Origin: Prevotella denticola
Lineage (GTDB): Bacteria > Bacteroidota > Bacteroidia > Bacteroidales > Bacteroidaceae
Direction: 5' to 3'
Assembly: GCF_900454835.1 (NCBI RefSeq)
Contig: NZ_UGTM01000001.1
Coordinates: 1,116,501-1,180,500, forward strand
DNA length: 64,000 nucleotides
A program made the position numbers and the translations under genes. Below, piece by piece: positions 1 to 8,883 of the stretch (its first letter is position 1; each line of letters begins with the position of its first letter). The notes under the pieces are model-generated. The model saw only the letters and a list, made by a program, of their open reading frames with translations. It was not told the origin of the DNA and ran no database searches.

Positions 1-1515
1 TCGGTCTGTCTGAAGACGGTGGGACTGCTGCAATATATGCTCCAATGCGGGCTGTCCATCCCTGTCGGCGACCGTTCCACGACAGGGATCTTTACGGACA
101 TCATGATTGATATCGGCGACGAACAGAGCATCGAGAACGACCTCAGCACCTATTCCTCTCACCTGATGAACATGAAAATCATGATGCGCCATGCTACCGA
201 ACACACGCTCATCCTTATCGACGAGTTCGGAACAGGCACCGAGCCGCAGATCGGCGGTGCCATTGCGGAGGCGGTCCTGCGCCAGTTCTGGAAGAAACAC
301 GTCTGGGCGGTAATCACGACGCACTATCAGAATCTCAAGCACTTCGCCGAAAACCATCCTGGAACAGCCAACGGTGCGATGCTCTACGACCGCCATGAGA
401 TGCGCCCGCTCTTCCAGCTCGCCATCGGAAGACCGGGCAGTTCGTTCGCCATCGAGATTGCCCGGAAGACAGGAATACCCGAAGAGGTAATCCATGATGC
501 AGCAGACATTGTCAGTTCAGACTATATTCAGAGTGACAAATATTTGCAGGATATTGTCAGGGATAAACGTTACTGGGAGAGCAAACGGCAGACCATCCAC
601 AGCCATGAAAAGGAGCTGGAGAAGCGGATTGCACAGTATGAGAAGGACATCGCCACACTGGAACAAAGCCGCAAGGACATTCTCAGACGGGCAAAGGAAC
701 AGGCTGAGGAAATCATCAAGGAGAGCAACCGGCGTATAGAAAACACCATCCGTGAAATCAGGGAGAAGCAGGCCGAAAAAGAAGAAACCAAGCGCATACG
801 GCAGGAGCTTGCAGCCTACGAGGAGGGCTTGCAGTCTTCAAGTCAGCTTGACAAACCCGGAAAAAACAATAAAAAGAAGATGAAGGACAGCGGACTGCTG
901 TCAGATGAGGACTTCCAAAAGAAAGTCGACAAAATAAAGAGCCGCAAGGAACGGCACGAACAACACCTGAAAGAAAGAGCCGGGAAGCAGCAGGCAGCCG
1001 CAGAAGCACTGAAGAATGCGGTGCGGAAACAGCAGACGGGCGGTGTGGTGAATGTAGGTGATGCCGTAAGGATAAAAGGTCTTACGACCATCGGGAAGGT
1101 AGAGGCTATCGATGGAAAACAGGCGACTGTCATCTTTGGCGATATGCGAACAAAGATGGCCATGAGCCGTCTGGAGCACGTAGATGCTGCCTCCCTACAA
1201 ACGGAACAGCAACAGTTCCAGGCATATAATTACAGCCGCGAGACCCGTGAGACCATCGACAAGCACCGTAACCAGTTCCATCAGGAGCTCGACGTACGGG
1301 GCATGAGAGCTGACGAGGCCCTGAACCAGGTGCAATACTTCATCGATGATGCCATCCTTGTGGGAGCTGGACAGGTTCGGATTCTCCATGGAAAAGGCAA
1401 TGGCATACTGCGCCAGCTCATCCGCCAGTATCTTGCCAGCATACCGAATGTAAAAAGCTATCGTGATGAGCATGTACAGTTCGGCGGTGCTGGCATCACA
1501 GTTGTGGAACTGTGA
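1..1515 (+). CDS. mutS2: MutS2 family ATPase/Smr nuclease, C-terminal part (5' end outside window)
   Basis: The reading frame is open from base 1, so the gene is cut by the window edge and the GTG at 19 is not its start. The visible part begins just after the Walker A loop (SVCLKT follows the usual GGKS). It carries the Walker B segment LILIDEFGTGTEP near residue 70 and the H-loop TTHYQNL, then a long charged coiled coil at about residues 175-345. An Smr domain occupies roughly the last 75 residues, with ELDVRG and HGKGNG as expected for this nuclease fold. MutS2 proteins bind branched or stalled-ribosome substrates, with roles proposed in limiting recombination and in ribosome rescue. The family call is firm; which role applies here cannot be told from sequence. 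Confidence 0.95.
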   Translation, partial: SVCLKTVGLLQYMLQCGLSIPVGDRSTTGIFTDIMIDIGDEQSIENDLSTYSSHLMNMKIMMRHATEHTLILIDEFGTGTEPQIGGAIAEAVLRQFWKKHVWAVITTHYQNLKHFAENHPGTANGAMLYDRHEMRPLFQLAIGRPGSSFAIEIARKTGIPEEVIHDAADIVSSDYIQSDKYLQDIVRDKRYWESKRQTIHSHEKELEKRIAQYEKDIATLEQSRKDILRRAKEQAEEIIKESNRRIENTIREIREKQAEKEETKRIRQELAAYEEGLQSSSQLDKPGKNNKKKMKDSGLLSDEDFQKKVDKIKSRKERHEQHLKERAGKQQAAAEALKNAVRKQQTGGVVNVGDAVRIKGLTTIGKVEAIDGKQATVIFGDMRTKMAMSRLEHVDAASLQTEQQQFQAYNYSRETRETIDKHRNQFHQELDVRGMRADEALNQVQYFIDDAILVGAGQVRILHGKGNGILRQLIRQYLASIPNVKSYRDEHVQFGGAGITVVEL

Positions 1516-1603
1516 GCGGGTTTGGCGGACCCATTGCTTCATCACACAGACAATCAGAACGACAAAGGCAATAAAATCGATAGTGTCAGCGTTATATCAT
1601 AAT

Positions 1604-3697
1604 ATGAACCATCTAAGTCTTTTGCACATACTCCGCAGCCAACGGAAGGATATTCTCCTGGCCGCCACCATCACGGTGATGCTGACGGCGTGTGGCGTGG
1701 ACCGAAATATAAAGAAAGGTGAGAAGTACCTTGCCTTGGGCGAATATTACGATGCTGCGACACAGTTCAAAACAGCTTACCAGCGCACACCGCCCAAGGA
1801 CAGACACCAGCGTGGCGAACTGTCATTGAAGCTGGCAGACTGCTACAGTCGCATCTCATCTTTCCAAAGGGCCATTGCTGCTTACCGGAATGCCATCCGG
1901 TATAAAGAAGATAACGGCGAAACACACAGGAAACTGGCTGAGAATCTGATGAAGAACGGCAGCTACACAGAGGCTGTAAAGGAATACCGCATCGCCCTCG
2001 ATTCGCTGCCTGATGAACAGACCATTGCCCGAGGAATGCAAGCCGCATCAACCGCTGCTGCCGCAAAAGCGCATGGATCAAAGTACATCGTGAAGCGGAT
2101 GGACGTGTTCAATTCGCGCCGACAGGACTACTCGCCCATGCTCTATGGTGACAAATACGAACAGCTGTATTTCACTTCGACGCGCAATGAGGCGAAAGGG
2201 GACGAGCCGAGCGGCATTACGGGAGTGAAAGCCGGGGACATCTTCCTAAGTGAGAAAGACGAAAAGGGGAAATGGGGCACACCGAAAGTCATTGTGTCCG
2301 GACTGAATACAGAGGCGGATGAGGGAACACCTGCCTTCTCCGCAGATGGCAGGGAGATGTACATCACGCAGTGTCTGACCGACCCCAGCTACCCACGTTA
2401 CGCCCAGATAGCCGTCAGCAACCGTTCGGATGCAGCATGGGGAAAGGCAACAAAGCTGGAAATCAGCCGTGACACCCTGTCGAGTTTCGCCCATCCTGCG
2501 GTATCGCCAGACGGAAACTGGCTTTACTTCACAAGTGACATGCCCGGCGGGAAAGGCGGTCTCGACATCTGGCGGGTACGCCTTACAGGAGGTACGACAG
2601 GAGGGGTAGAGAACCTGGGAGACCCTGTCAACACACCGGGAGACGAGGAATTTCCGACATTCCGGCCAAACGGTGACCTTTATTTCTCCAGTAACGGACA
2701 TGGCGGACTGGGGGGCCTCGACATCTACATAGCCAAGGCGGGCAGCGACCACCGTTATCACCTGGAGCATCCGGGCTATCCGCTTAACTCACAAGGTGAC
2801 GATTTCGGCATGACCTTCGAGGGGCTGCACAACCGAGGCTTCTTCTCTTCCAACCGGGGAGACGGCCGGGGCTGGGACCACATCTACAGCTTCGAGCTTC
2901 CCGAAGTCATACAGACCGTCAAGGGCTGGGTCTATGAGATGGACGGTTATGAGCTGCCTGCCGCACAGGTGTTCATGGTGGGCGACGACGGAACCAACAG
3001 GAAACTGGCGGTCAAGGGAGACGGTTCTTTCGAGCAGGAGATACAGCCTGGCGTCAGTTACGTCCTCCTTGCAACCTGCAACGGTTTCCTGAATCACAAG
3101 GAAGAAATAAAGGTCAGTCCGGTTGAAGCATCCAAAGAACATACCCTCCAGTTCCCCTTGGCAGGTCTGCATGTCCCTGTGCTGATTGACAACATCTTCT
3201 ATGATTTCGACAAAGCAACGCTCCGTCCGGAATCAGAGAAAGCCCTGAACGAACTCGTCAAGCTGCTGGAAGAAAATCCGAATGTAACAATAGAGCTTTC
3301 AGCCCACACCGATTACATCGGTTCTGCCGAATACAACAAACGTCTCTCACAGCGACGTGCGGATGCAGTAGTAGCCTATCTCACCTCACACGGTATTGTC
3401 CGCGACCGTCTCACACCGGTAGGCTATGGCAAGGAACGCCCCCAAAAGATACGCAGGAAGCTCACGGAAAAATATCCCTGGCTGAAAGAAAATGACATCC
3501 TGACAGAAGATTTCATCAAGAAACTCGACAAAGAAAAACAGGAGATTGCCAATCAGCTGAACCGCCGGACGGAATTCACTGTTCTCCGGACCACCTACGG
3601 GATGTTTGACGAGAAGGGCAACCTGAAGCAGCAGCCCAAGCCGAAAACGAAAAAGAACAGCGATGACAATGAAATCATCATCGACCTCAATCCCTGA
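1604..3697 (+). CDS. PorE-like OmpA-family lipoprotein (TPR, beta-propeller, CRD, OmpA)
   Basis: I place the start at the ATG at 1604, because it gives a lipoprotein signal ending in LTAC with the modified Cys at residue 30; the frame extends upstream into mutS2. Domains in order: TPR-like helices (about 35-150), PD40 propeller blades with repeated SPDG/NGDLYFSS-type motifs (about 160-440), a carboxypeptidase-regulatory-like fold (about 445-525), and an OmpA peptidoglycan-binding domain (about 545-680; FYDFDKATLRPES, AHTDYIGS). This four-part order matches PorE of the Porphyromonas type IX secretion system, which links the secretion machinery to peptidoglycan. That it serves type IX secretion here is inference; related OmpA lipoproteins with the same layout exist in multiple copies per genome. 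It follows mutS2 by 88 nt. Confidence 0.88.
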   Translation: MNHLSLLHILRSQRKDILLAATITVMLTACGVDRNIKKGEKYLALGEYYDAATQFKTAYQRTPPKDRHQRGELSLKLADCYSRISSFQRAIAAYRNAIRYKEDNGETHRKLAENLMKNGSYTEAVKEYRIALDSLPDEQTIARGMQAASTAAAAKAHGSKYIVKRMDVFNSRRQDYSPMLYGDKYEQLYFTSTRNEAKGDEPSGITGVKAGDIFLSEKDEKGKWGTPKVIVSGLNTEADEGTPAFSADGREMYITQCLTDPSYPRYAQIAVSNRSDAAWGKATKLEISRDTLSSFAHPAVSPDGNWLYFTSDMPGGKGGLDIWRVRLTGGTTGGVENLGDPVNTPGDEEFPTFRPNGDLYFSSNGHGGLGGLDIYIAKAGSDHRYHLEHPGYPLNSQGDDFGMTFEGLHNRGFFSSNRGDGRGWDHIYSFELPEVIQTVKGWVYEMDGYELPAAQVFMVGDDGTNRKLAVKGDGSFEQEIQPGVSYVLLATCNGFLNHKEEIKVSPVEASKEHTLQFPLAGLHVPVLIDNIFYDFDKATLRPESEKALNELVKLLEENPNVTIELSAHTDYIGSAEYNKRLSQRRADAVVAYLTSHGIVRDRLTPVGYGKERPQKIRRKLTEKYPWLKENDILTEDFIKKLDKEKQEIANQLNRRTEFTVLRTTYGMFDEKGNLKQQPKPKTKKNSDDNEIIIDLNP

Positions 3698-3746
3698 TTT
3701 CTCATCTTCGCTTATCATCGCCCATCATCGTTTATCATCATCACCC

Positions 3747-5078
3747 ATGACAGCAACCCACACTCCTCTTCCCCCAGCCTTCACAGCCTATACCCGCACG
3801 CTCTTCGGCGATTCGCTCTACCAGCTTTTCCTGAAAGCACTGGAAGAACCGGCACCTGTAAGTATCCGGCTTAATCCTTTTAAACTGTCAATGAACAGCT
3901 GGAAGGTAAATGCGGAACTGAAGCCGCAACCCATTCCATGGTGCAGGGAAGGTTATTGGCTGGCGATCCGGCCCAGCTTCACATTCGACCCGTTGCTCCA
4001 CGCCGGTGTATATTATGTGCAGGAAGCATCGTCCATGTTCCTGTCCCACGCTCTGCGCCACTGGGTGAAGCATCCCGTCATGGCACTCGATCTGTGTGCG
4101 GCACCAGGTGGAAAAACGACTTGCGCACGCACCGTTCTGCCCGAAGGGTCGTTCCTTTTCTCCAACGAGCCTATAGGGAAGCGGGCGCAGATACTGGCAG
4201 AGAACGTACAGAAGTTCGGTCATGAGGGCGTTGCCGTCACCAACAACTATCCTGGCGACTACAGGAAGTCCAGGCTGCTCTTCGATGTCATCATGGCCGA
4301 TGTACCCTGCTCAGGCGAGGGAATGTTCCGCAAGGATCCGCAGGCCATTGCAGAATGGAGCACACAGAACATGGAGAACTGCCGGCAGCTCCAACGCAGC
4401 ATCATTGCCGACATATGGGACAATCTGAAGCCAGGAGGCATTCTTATCTATTCCACCTGCACCTTCAATGCCCATGAGGATGAGGAGAATGTAGCATGGA
4501 TTCTCAAGGAATACGGTGCAGAACTTCTCCCCGTACCTACGGAGAAGGCATGGAACATTACCGGTTCGCTTATCGGGAATCCGATGCAAGACACTCGTGC
4601 GTTCCCGGTCTACCGCTTCATTCCAGGCAGGACACGCGGAGAAGGATTCTTCATGGCTGTCATCCGCAAATGCGGAGAAGACGAGAGACTGAAATACGAT
4701 ACGCCAATATCATCTGACAAGGCCCTTGCCGAAGCACGTAAACACCTCCGGATATTATCCTGTGGCGTAAAGGAGGAGACACTGAAAGGCAAGAACCTCA
4801 TTCCCGACCACACACTGGCACTCTCCCTCTCTGCCGACAAATCGGCTTACCCAAAGGTTGAAATCGATTATCCGACGGCAATCGCCTACCTCCGGCACGA
4901 GGCTGTCACACTGCCTGATGAGGCACCGAACGGTATCGTTCTGCTTGCTTACAAGGGACATCCGATAGGCTTTGCAAAGAACCTCGGCAACCGTGCCAAC
5001 AACCTCTATCCACAGGAATGGCGGATCAAGAGCAGCCATACGCCGGAAAAGCCGGATGTCCTTACTGAAAGAACATAA
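3747..5078 (+). CDS. RsmF/NSUN-type RNA cytosine-C5 methyltransferase
   Basis: A SAM-dependent methylase that should methylate a cytosine C5 in rRNA. The SAM site DLCAAPGGKTT lies at about residue 115. The two catalytic cysteines lie in DVPCSGEGMF (about 190) and YSTCTFN (about 240), the motif IV/VI pair of NSUN enzymes. The last 100 or so residues resemble the PUA-like RNA-binding tail of RsmF/YebU. At 443 residues it is normal for the Bacteroidota form. The ATG at 3747 was chosen because the upstream extension overlaps the preceding gene and translates low-complexity CAT-rich repeats. The tRNA or rRNA position modified cannot be read from the sequence. It lies between a secretion lipoprotein and thyA on the same strand, 14 nt ahead of thyA. 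Confidence 0.9.
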   Translation: MTATHTPLPPAFTAYTRTLFGDSLYQLFLKALEEPAPVSIRLNPFKLSMNSWKVNAELKPQPIPWCREGYWLAIRPSFTFDPLLHAGVYYVQEASSMFLSHALRHWVKHPVMALDLCAAPGGKTTCARTVLPEGSFLFSNEPIGKRAQILAENVQKFGHEGVAVTNNYPGDYRKSRLLFDVIMADVPCSGEGMFRKDPQAIAEWSTQNMENCRQLQRSIIADIWDNLKPGGILIYSTCTFNAHEDEENVAWILKEYGAELLPVPTEKAWNITGSLIGNPMQDTRAFPVYRFIPGRTRGEGFFMAVIRKCGEDERLKYDTPISSDKALAEARKHLRILSCGVKEETLKGKNLIPDHTLALSLSADKSAYPKVEIDYPTAIAYLRHEAVTLPDEAPNGIVLLAYKGHPIGFAKNLGNRANNLYPQEWRIKSSHTPEKPDVLTERT

Positions 5079-5092
5079 ACACATAAAGAAAT

Positions 5093-5887
5093 ATGCAACA
5101 ATACCTCAATCTCCTCAACTGCATCCTCACAGAAGGAGCAGAGAAAGGCGACCGTACCGGAACAGGAACGCTCTCCGTCTTCGGCAACCAGATGCGCTTT
5201 GACCTGCGAGATGGCTTCCCTCTGCTGACAACGAAAAAACTTCATCTGAAAAGCATCATCTATGAGCTGTTGTGGTTCTTAAAGGGTGACACAAACGTAC
5301 ACTACCTGCAGGAACATGGTGTGAGAATATGGAATGAATGGGCGGACGAGAACGGCAATCTCGGTCCCGTCTACGGTCACCAGTGGCGTTCATGGCCCGA
5401 CTACAAGGGAGGGACCATCGACCAGATCAGTAACGTAGTAGAAATGATCCGGCATTGTCCGGAGTCCCGCCGTATGCTCGTTACCGCATGGAATCCGGCG
5501 GAGGTCGACGAGATGGCTCTCCCCCCCTGCCACTGTCTTTTTCAGTTCTATGTCGCAGACGGAAGACTCTCCCTCCAGCTCTACCAGCGTTCGGCAGACA
5601 CCTTCCTCGGCGTACCCTTCAACATAGCCTCCTACGCCCTGCTGCTGCAGATGATGGCACAGGTGACAGGCCTGGAGGCAGGTGAATTTATCCACACGAC
5701 AGGCGACACCCATCTCTATCTGAACCATCTGGAACAGGCAAAACTACAGCTCACCCGTGAGCCACGTCCCCTGCCGAAGATGAAGATAAACCCTGATGTC
5801 AAGGATATCTTCAGCTTCAGATACGAAGACTTTGAACTGACCGATTATCATCCCTGGCCACATATCTCAGCAGAAGTAGCTGTATGA
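5093..5887 (+). CDS. thyA: Thymidylate synthase
   Basis: Converts dUMP to dTMP using methylenetetrahydrofolate and releases dihydrofolate. The protein is 264 residues, the usual length of the short ThyA type. The catalytic Cys lies in [10 protein letters not shown] (about residue 146). Other family signatures are [13 protein letters not shown] near the N terminus, the dUMP-binding [14 protein letters not shown], and the C-terminal [13 protein letters not shown]. It is followed after 7 nt by folA, which recycles the dihydrofolate it makes, so the two are almost certainly co-transcribed. Confidence 0.98.
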   Translation: MQQYLNLLNCILTEGAEKGDRTGTGTLSVFGNQMRFDLRDGFPLLTTKKLHLKSIIYELLWFLKGDTNVHYLQEHGVRIWNEWADENGNLGPVYGHQWRSWPDYKGGTIDQISNVVEMIRHCPESRRMLVTAWNPAEVDEMALPPCHCLFQFYVADGRLSLQLYQRSADTFLGVPFNIASYALLLQMMAQVTGLEAGEFIHTTGDTHLYLNHLEQAKLQLTREPRPLPKMKINPDVKDIFSFRYEDFELTDYHPWPHISAEVAV

Positions 5888-5894
5888 AAAAACA

Positions 5895-6395
5895 ATGAAC
5901 ATGAACATAAACATCATCGCCGCCGTGGCTGCCGACCGGGCCATCGGCTACAGGAACGACATGGTCTATTTCATCCGTGAGGACCTGAAACGGTTCAAGC
6001 AGCTGACAACGGGACATACCGTTGTCATGGGACGCAGAACTTTTCATTCCCTGCCGAAAGGTGCGCTGCCCAATCGTCGGAACATCGTACTGAGCCGGAC
6101 AGAAACTGACTTCCCAGACTGTGACGTCTATCCTTCACTTGACGAGGCTCTCCAGCATATCAGTGCCGGCGAACAGACTTTCATCATCGGCGGGGCCAGT
6201 CTTTACAAGGAGGCTCTTGGCATTGCCGACCGGCTTTATCTCACAGAAATCGCCGCCACCCCACCCCATGCTGATGTCTTCTTCCCGGTTTATGACAACG
6301 GAACATGGGAGATTGAATCGCAAGAGACACACCCTGCAACCGCAGACCATCCAGCGTTCGCTTTCGTCAATTACATTAGGAAAAAGCCGAGATAA
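5895..6395 (+). CDS. folA: Dihydrofolate reductase
   Basis: NADPH-dependent reduction of dihydrofolate to tetrahydrofolate. The protein has 166 residues, typical of chromosomal DHFR. Signatures include IIAAVAADRAIGYRNDM at the N terminus, GHTVVMGRRTFHSLP for NADPH binding, and FIIGGASLYKEAL. The acidic active-site residue expected after the first strand region is supplied by the REDLKRF helix. It lies 7 nt after thyA and is the last gene of the co-directional run from mutS2; palindromic repeats follow it. Confidence 0.97.
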   Translation: MNMNINIIAAVAADRAIGYRNDMVYFIREDLKRFKQLTTGHTVVMGRRTFHSLPKGALPNRRNIVLSRTETDFPDCDVYPSLDEALQHISAGEQTFIIGGASLYKEALGIADRLYLTEIAATPPHADVFFPVYDNGTWEIESQETHPATADHPAFAFVNYIRKKPR

Positions 6396-6542
6396 GCCCA
6401 GCCCACACCTTCCAACGTCTCTTACAGATTCCCATTCCATTCTTTCCAGCACAGGACTGTTGCCGGAAGTCAGCCCGACACTCCCTGTACCATTACAGAC
6501 AACATCTGTCCGAGGACAGTTACCGCAATGTAAACCAGCACA

Positions 6543-6635
6543 GGGAACAGCATTCCCGACCGGTCGGGAATGCTGTTCCCAAGCACCGGGAATATACTTC
6601 CCGGCCGTTGGGAACTGACCTCCCAACGGCCGGGA
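6543..6635. repeat. Palindrome cluster A
   Basis: Two strong dyads lie side by side. The first, 6543-6580, is a perfect 38-bp palindrome centred at 6561/6562. The second has 15-bp arms at 6599-6613 (TCCCGGCCGTTGGGA) and 6621-6635 with a 7-nt loop. The same core recurs at 52980-53060. It may terminate the thyA-folA transcript, but there is no long T tract directly after it, and the recurrence points to a dispersed repeat family. Confidence 0.85.
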
Positions 6636-6667
6636 CATAAAAAGACACATACAGACCAGAATGTGTC

Positions 6668-6780
6668 AAAGCACGAATGCCTTTTTGAAAGTCTTACAGT
6701 TTAAAACGTCACAACAAGAAAAGCCCATTTCAAAACTCCTTTGTGAGCAGAGAAATAGGCTTTTCCTTATTTTTAGAAAA
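6668..6780. repeat. Direct repeat copy 1 (hairpin-bearing, downstream of the ThrE-like gene)
   Basis: Aligns by eye with 8644-8755 in the same orientation, sharing TTTTGAAAGTCTTACAGTTT and a following A/T-rich hairpin. The hairpin arms (about 6719-6730 and 6751-6764) differ in sequence from copy 2 but keep pairing, and U tracts follow on both strands. It probably terminates the ThrE-like gene transcript (-). Conservation upstream of the hairpin is more than a plain terminator needs. Confidence 0.75.
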
Positions 6781-6880
6781 TATCGTCTTACAGACTGGAG
6801 GTTGTCAGACCGCCGGTTTTTATTTTGATGTACTCTCGCATCTTATAAAAACCACAACCAGCCTCTTCAGGCCTCCAACC

Positions 6881-8299
6881 CTATTCTACGACAAAATTAT
6901 GCAAGTCAACGAACTTGCCGCGCTGGCGGCGTTCCTCAATCATACGTGCCAGCTTGGCCCTGCGGTGCGGTGCAATCCACTTGCGTCCGAAAATATTGGG
7001 AATGGCCACGCCAAGAGCGATACAAAGCAACACCAGCGATCCGTTGATGGCGTTCAGGACTGCAAATGTCACCTCACCGACAACACCTTGCATCTCAATG
7101 AGCCCGTAGAGCGCACGGTACATCAACACACCCGGGACAATCGGGATGACAGCGGGAATGGTGATACACTGGTGCGGTGTATGCAGGAGGTGTACGGCCT
7201 TGATGTTGATCAGCGAAATCAGTGCAGAGCCGCAAAGTGAACCCACTATCAGCCCCAGACCCAAGCCGATATTGCCCGTCGCCGGCCCGAGGTTGATGAA
7301 GTTGCGGGAGCATACACAGATAATGCCCCCGACGGCTATCCACGGCATCAGCCGGTAAGGAATGTTGTAAATGGTAGCAAAGCCCATAGCCGATACGGCT
7401 GCAGCAATGGCATACTCTATGAAATTATGGTGAGGTGTCATGGACAGATCCTTGACAAAGTTGTCAATACTGCCGCACTTGATGGCGATTGCAATGCCGA
7501 ACGCCATAGAGACTACAATGAGCAGCGTGTTCATCGACCGGACCAATCCAGTATTGATATGATTGTCCAGCAAGTCGTTGACCGCATTAATCAAAGGAAC
7601 ACCCGGGACAATGTAAAGCGCACAGGCAAGAAGCGGATGCCATGGGGTCGAACTGTACAGGATGGGGCGAAGGAACGCAGGCAGTGCTTCCTGAACAGAA
7701 GGGAACGACAGATAAGACGACAGCCATGCCAGAATCGTACTGGCGAAAGCCGCAATTGCAAAATTGGCATAGACGTTCGAACCGGAATGGTTCAGGTACA
7801 TCCGCAGACGGTTGCCGAAGATGGCAGCAAGGGAGGCATAGAAGAACGCCGTCCAGTCGCAGCCAAACTGGATGCAGAAACCGCCACAGGCAAAGCCCGC
7901 CCCGATGGCTATCATCCAGTCTGTATAATAATGTCTGCCGTGAGCAATCTTCTCAAGTTCTTCTTCATATCTGTCCAGAGAATAATCCTCCTGGATGGCG
8001 CGCCACGAAAGTTTCGAGATTTCCTGAATGGCAAGCATATTGATTACGTGCTTGTCACAACGCTGCATCTTCGAGAAGCTGTGTGTCTCGTCACTCACAT
8101 TTACCTGAAGGATGTAATAACCGATGTCCATGTGCAGATTTTCCTTGGGCAGTCCAAGGTAAGCCGCCGTACGTTCCATATTACGTTTCACGCGGCTCGT
8201 ATCTGCCGAACTCTCCATAAGAATCTGTCCTGTTCTCAGGAGTAAATCAAGTTTTCTGCGAAGGATCTTCTTGGAAGATGCCATCTGATTCTCGTCCAT
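6881..8299 (-). CDS. ThrE-like threonine/serine exporter family membrane protein
   Basis: A 472-residue membrane protein that fuses the two halves of the ThrE family. The N-terminal cytoplasmic region (about 1-120) runs into a five-helix bundle, then a second set of about five membrane helices after residue 300. PGVPLINAVNDL and IPIVPGVLMYRALYG are the paired signatures of the two halves. Members export threonine and serine in Corynebacterium; substrate here is inferred only. I chose the ATG at 8299 because a promoter -7 box (TAACTTTG) lies at 8332-8339, which rules out the more upstream start at 8377. It is transcribed alone and flanked on both sides by copies of a ~110-bp repeat. Confidence 0.85.
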   Translation of the reverse strand: MDENQMASSKKILRRKLDLLLRTGQILMESSADTSRVKRNMERTAAYLGLPKENLHMDIGYYILQVNVSDETHSFSKMQRCDKHVINMLAIQEISKLSWRAIQEDYSLDRYEEELEKIAHGRHYYTDWMIAIGAGFACGGFCIQFGCDWTAFFYASLAAIFGNRLRMYLNHSGSNVYANFAIAAFASTILAWLSSYLSFPSVQEALPAFLRPILYSSTPWHPLLACALYIVPGVPLINAVNDLLDNHINTGLVRSMNTLLIVVSMAFGIAIAIKCGSIDNFVKDLSMTPHHNFIEYAIAAAVSAMGFATIYNIPYRLMPWIAVGGIICVCSRNFINLGPATGNIGLGLGLIVGSLCGSALISLINIKAVHLLHTPHQCITIPAVIPIVPGVLMYRALYGLIEMQGVVGEVTFAVLNAINGSLVLLCIALGVAIPNIFGRKWIAPHRRAKLARMIEERRQRGKFVDLHNFVVE

Positions 8300-8331
8300 A
8301 AATAAACAATCTTTAGCTTGAAAAACGTTTG

Positions 8332-8339
8332 CAAAGTTA
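8332..8339 (-). promoter_or_regulatory. Promoter -7 box of the ThrE-like gene
   Basis: TAACTTTG on the minus strand, followed by GCA, matches the Bacteroidota -7 consensus. It lies 33 nt upstream of the chosen start. No convincing -33 TTTG is seen at the usual spacing. Confidence 0.6.
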
Positions 8340-8643
8340 CGATTAATTATCCACATAGGAAAATTACCCTGCAACAAATCAAGGTTTTATCCAGACTTTT
8401 CACACAGAAAGATAAAAAGATATGCTCCGTGGAGTCTGTGAGAGATTCATGGAAAAGAACAGGATACAGAAAACTTGGAGAGTGTTCCACAATATTAAAA
8501 TTCCTATGAATGGAAGAATCCATTTTGCAGAACACTTGTTCCCAACCGTGGATGCATAAATTTCTTACCGTAGCGAATTTTCTTCCAACCACAGGAAATT
8601 TCTATTACTTCTATTCCATTTCTTAAGGGTGTGAGGGTACGCA
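8340..8643. other. Gene-free stretch upstream of the ThrE-like gene
   Basis: About 300 bp with no supportable ORF, RNA gene or repeat on either strand. Short ORFs here lack family features and one crosses the ThrE promoter. Confidence 0.5.
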
Positions 8644-8755
8644 AAAGTGTAAATGCCCTTTTGAAAGTCTTACAGTTTAAAATAATCCAATAGAAAAAGA
8701 CCATTTCAAGACTCGTGTTCGAGTAAAGAAATGGTCTTTTTTTATTCTAAAAAGT
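8644..8755. repeat. Direct repeat copy 2, with bidirectional terminator hairpin
   Basis: Second copy of the element at 6668-6780. The hairpin here is perfect: AAAAAGACCATTTC pairs with GAAATGGTCTTTTT, enclosing a smaller ACTCG/CGAGT stem. T runs on both strands fit a bidirectional terminator; it could end the fimbrillin transcript (-), which stops at 8884. Confidence 0.8.
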
Positions 8756-8883
8756 ACACTGCTTACAAATTAAAAGTCATCAAGTCGTTAATTTGGATTT
8801 TGACAATCCCTCATCTACCCAAAGAGTAAGAATGAAAAATAAACCTTGCAAGTAGCTAACAACACTACCAATAACAAATTGAA

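Larger units (their letters stand above)
6396..6880. other. Gene-free stretch after folA: palindromes and a direct-repeat copy
   Basis: No credible gene on either strand. It holds a cluster of near-perfect palindromes (6543-6635) and the first copy of a ~110-bp direct repeat (6668-6780). ORFs crossing the palindromes on both strands are by-products of the symmetry. The rest (6396-6540, 6781-6880) shows nothing recognisable. Confidence 0.7.

Noticed and set aside
19..1515. GTG at 19 as the true start of mutS2
   Set aside because: The frame is open to base 1 and encodes conserved residues directly after the Walker A site; the real start is outside the window.
6540..6640. Possible CRISPR-like repeats
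   Set aside because: Successive dyads differ in sequence and spacing; no regular repeat-spacer units and no cas genes.
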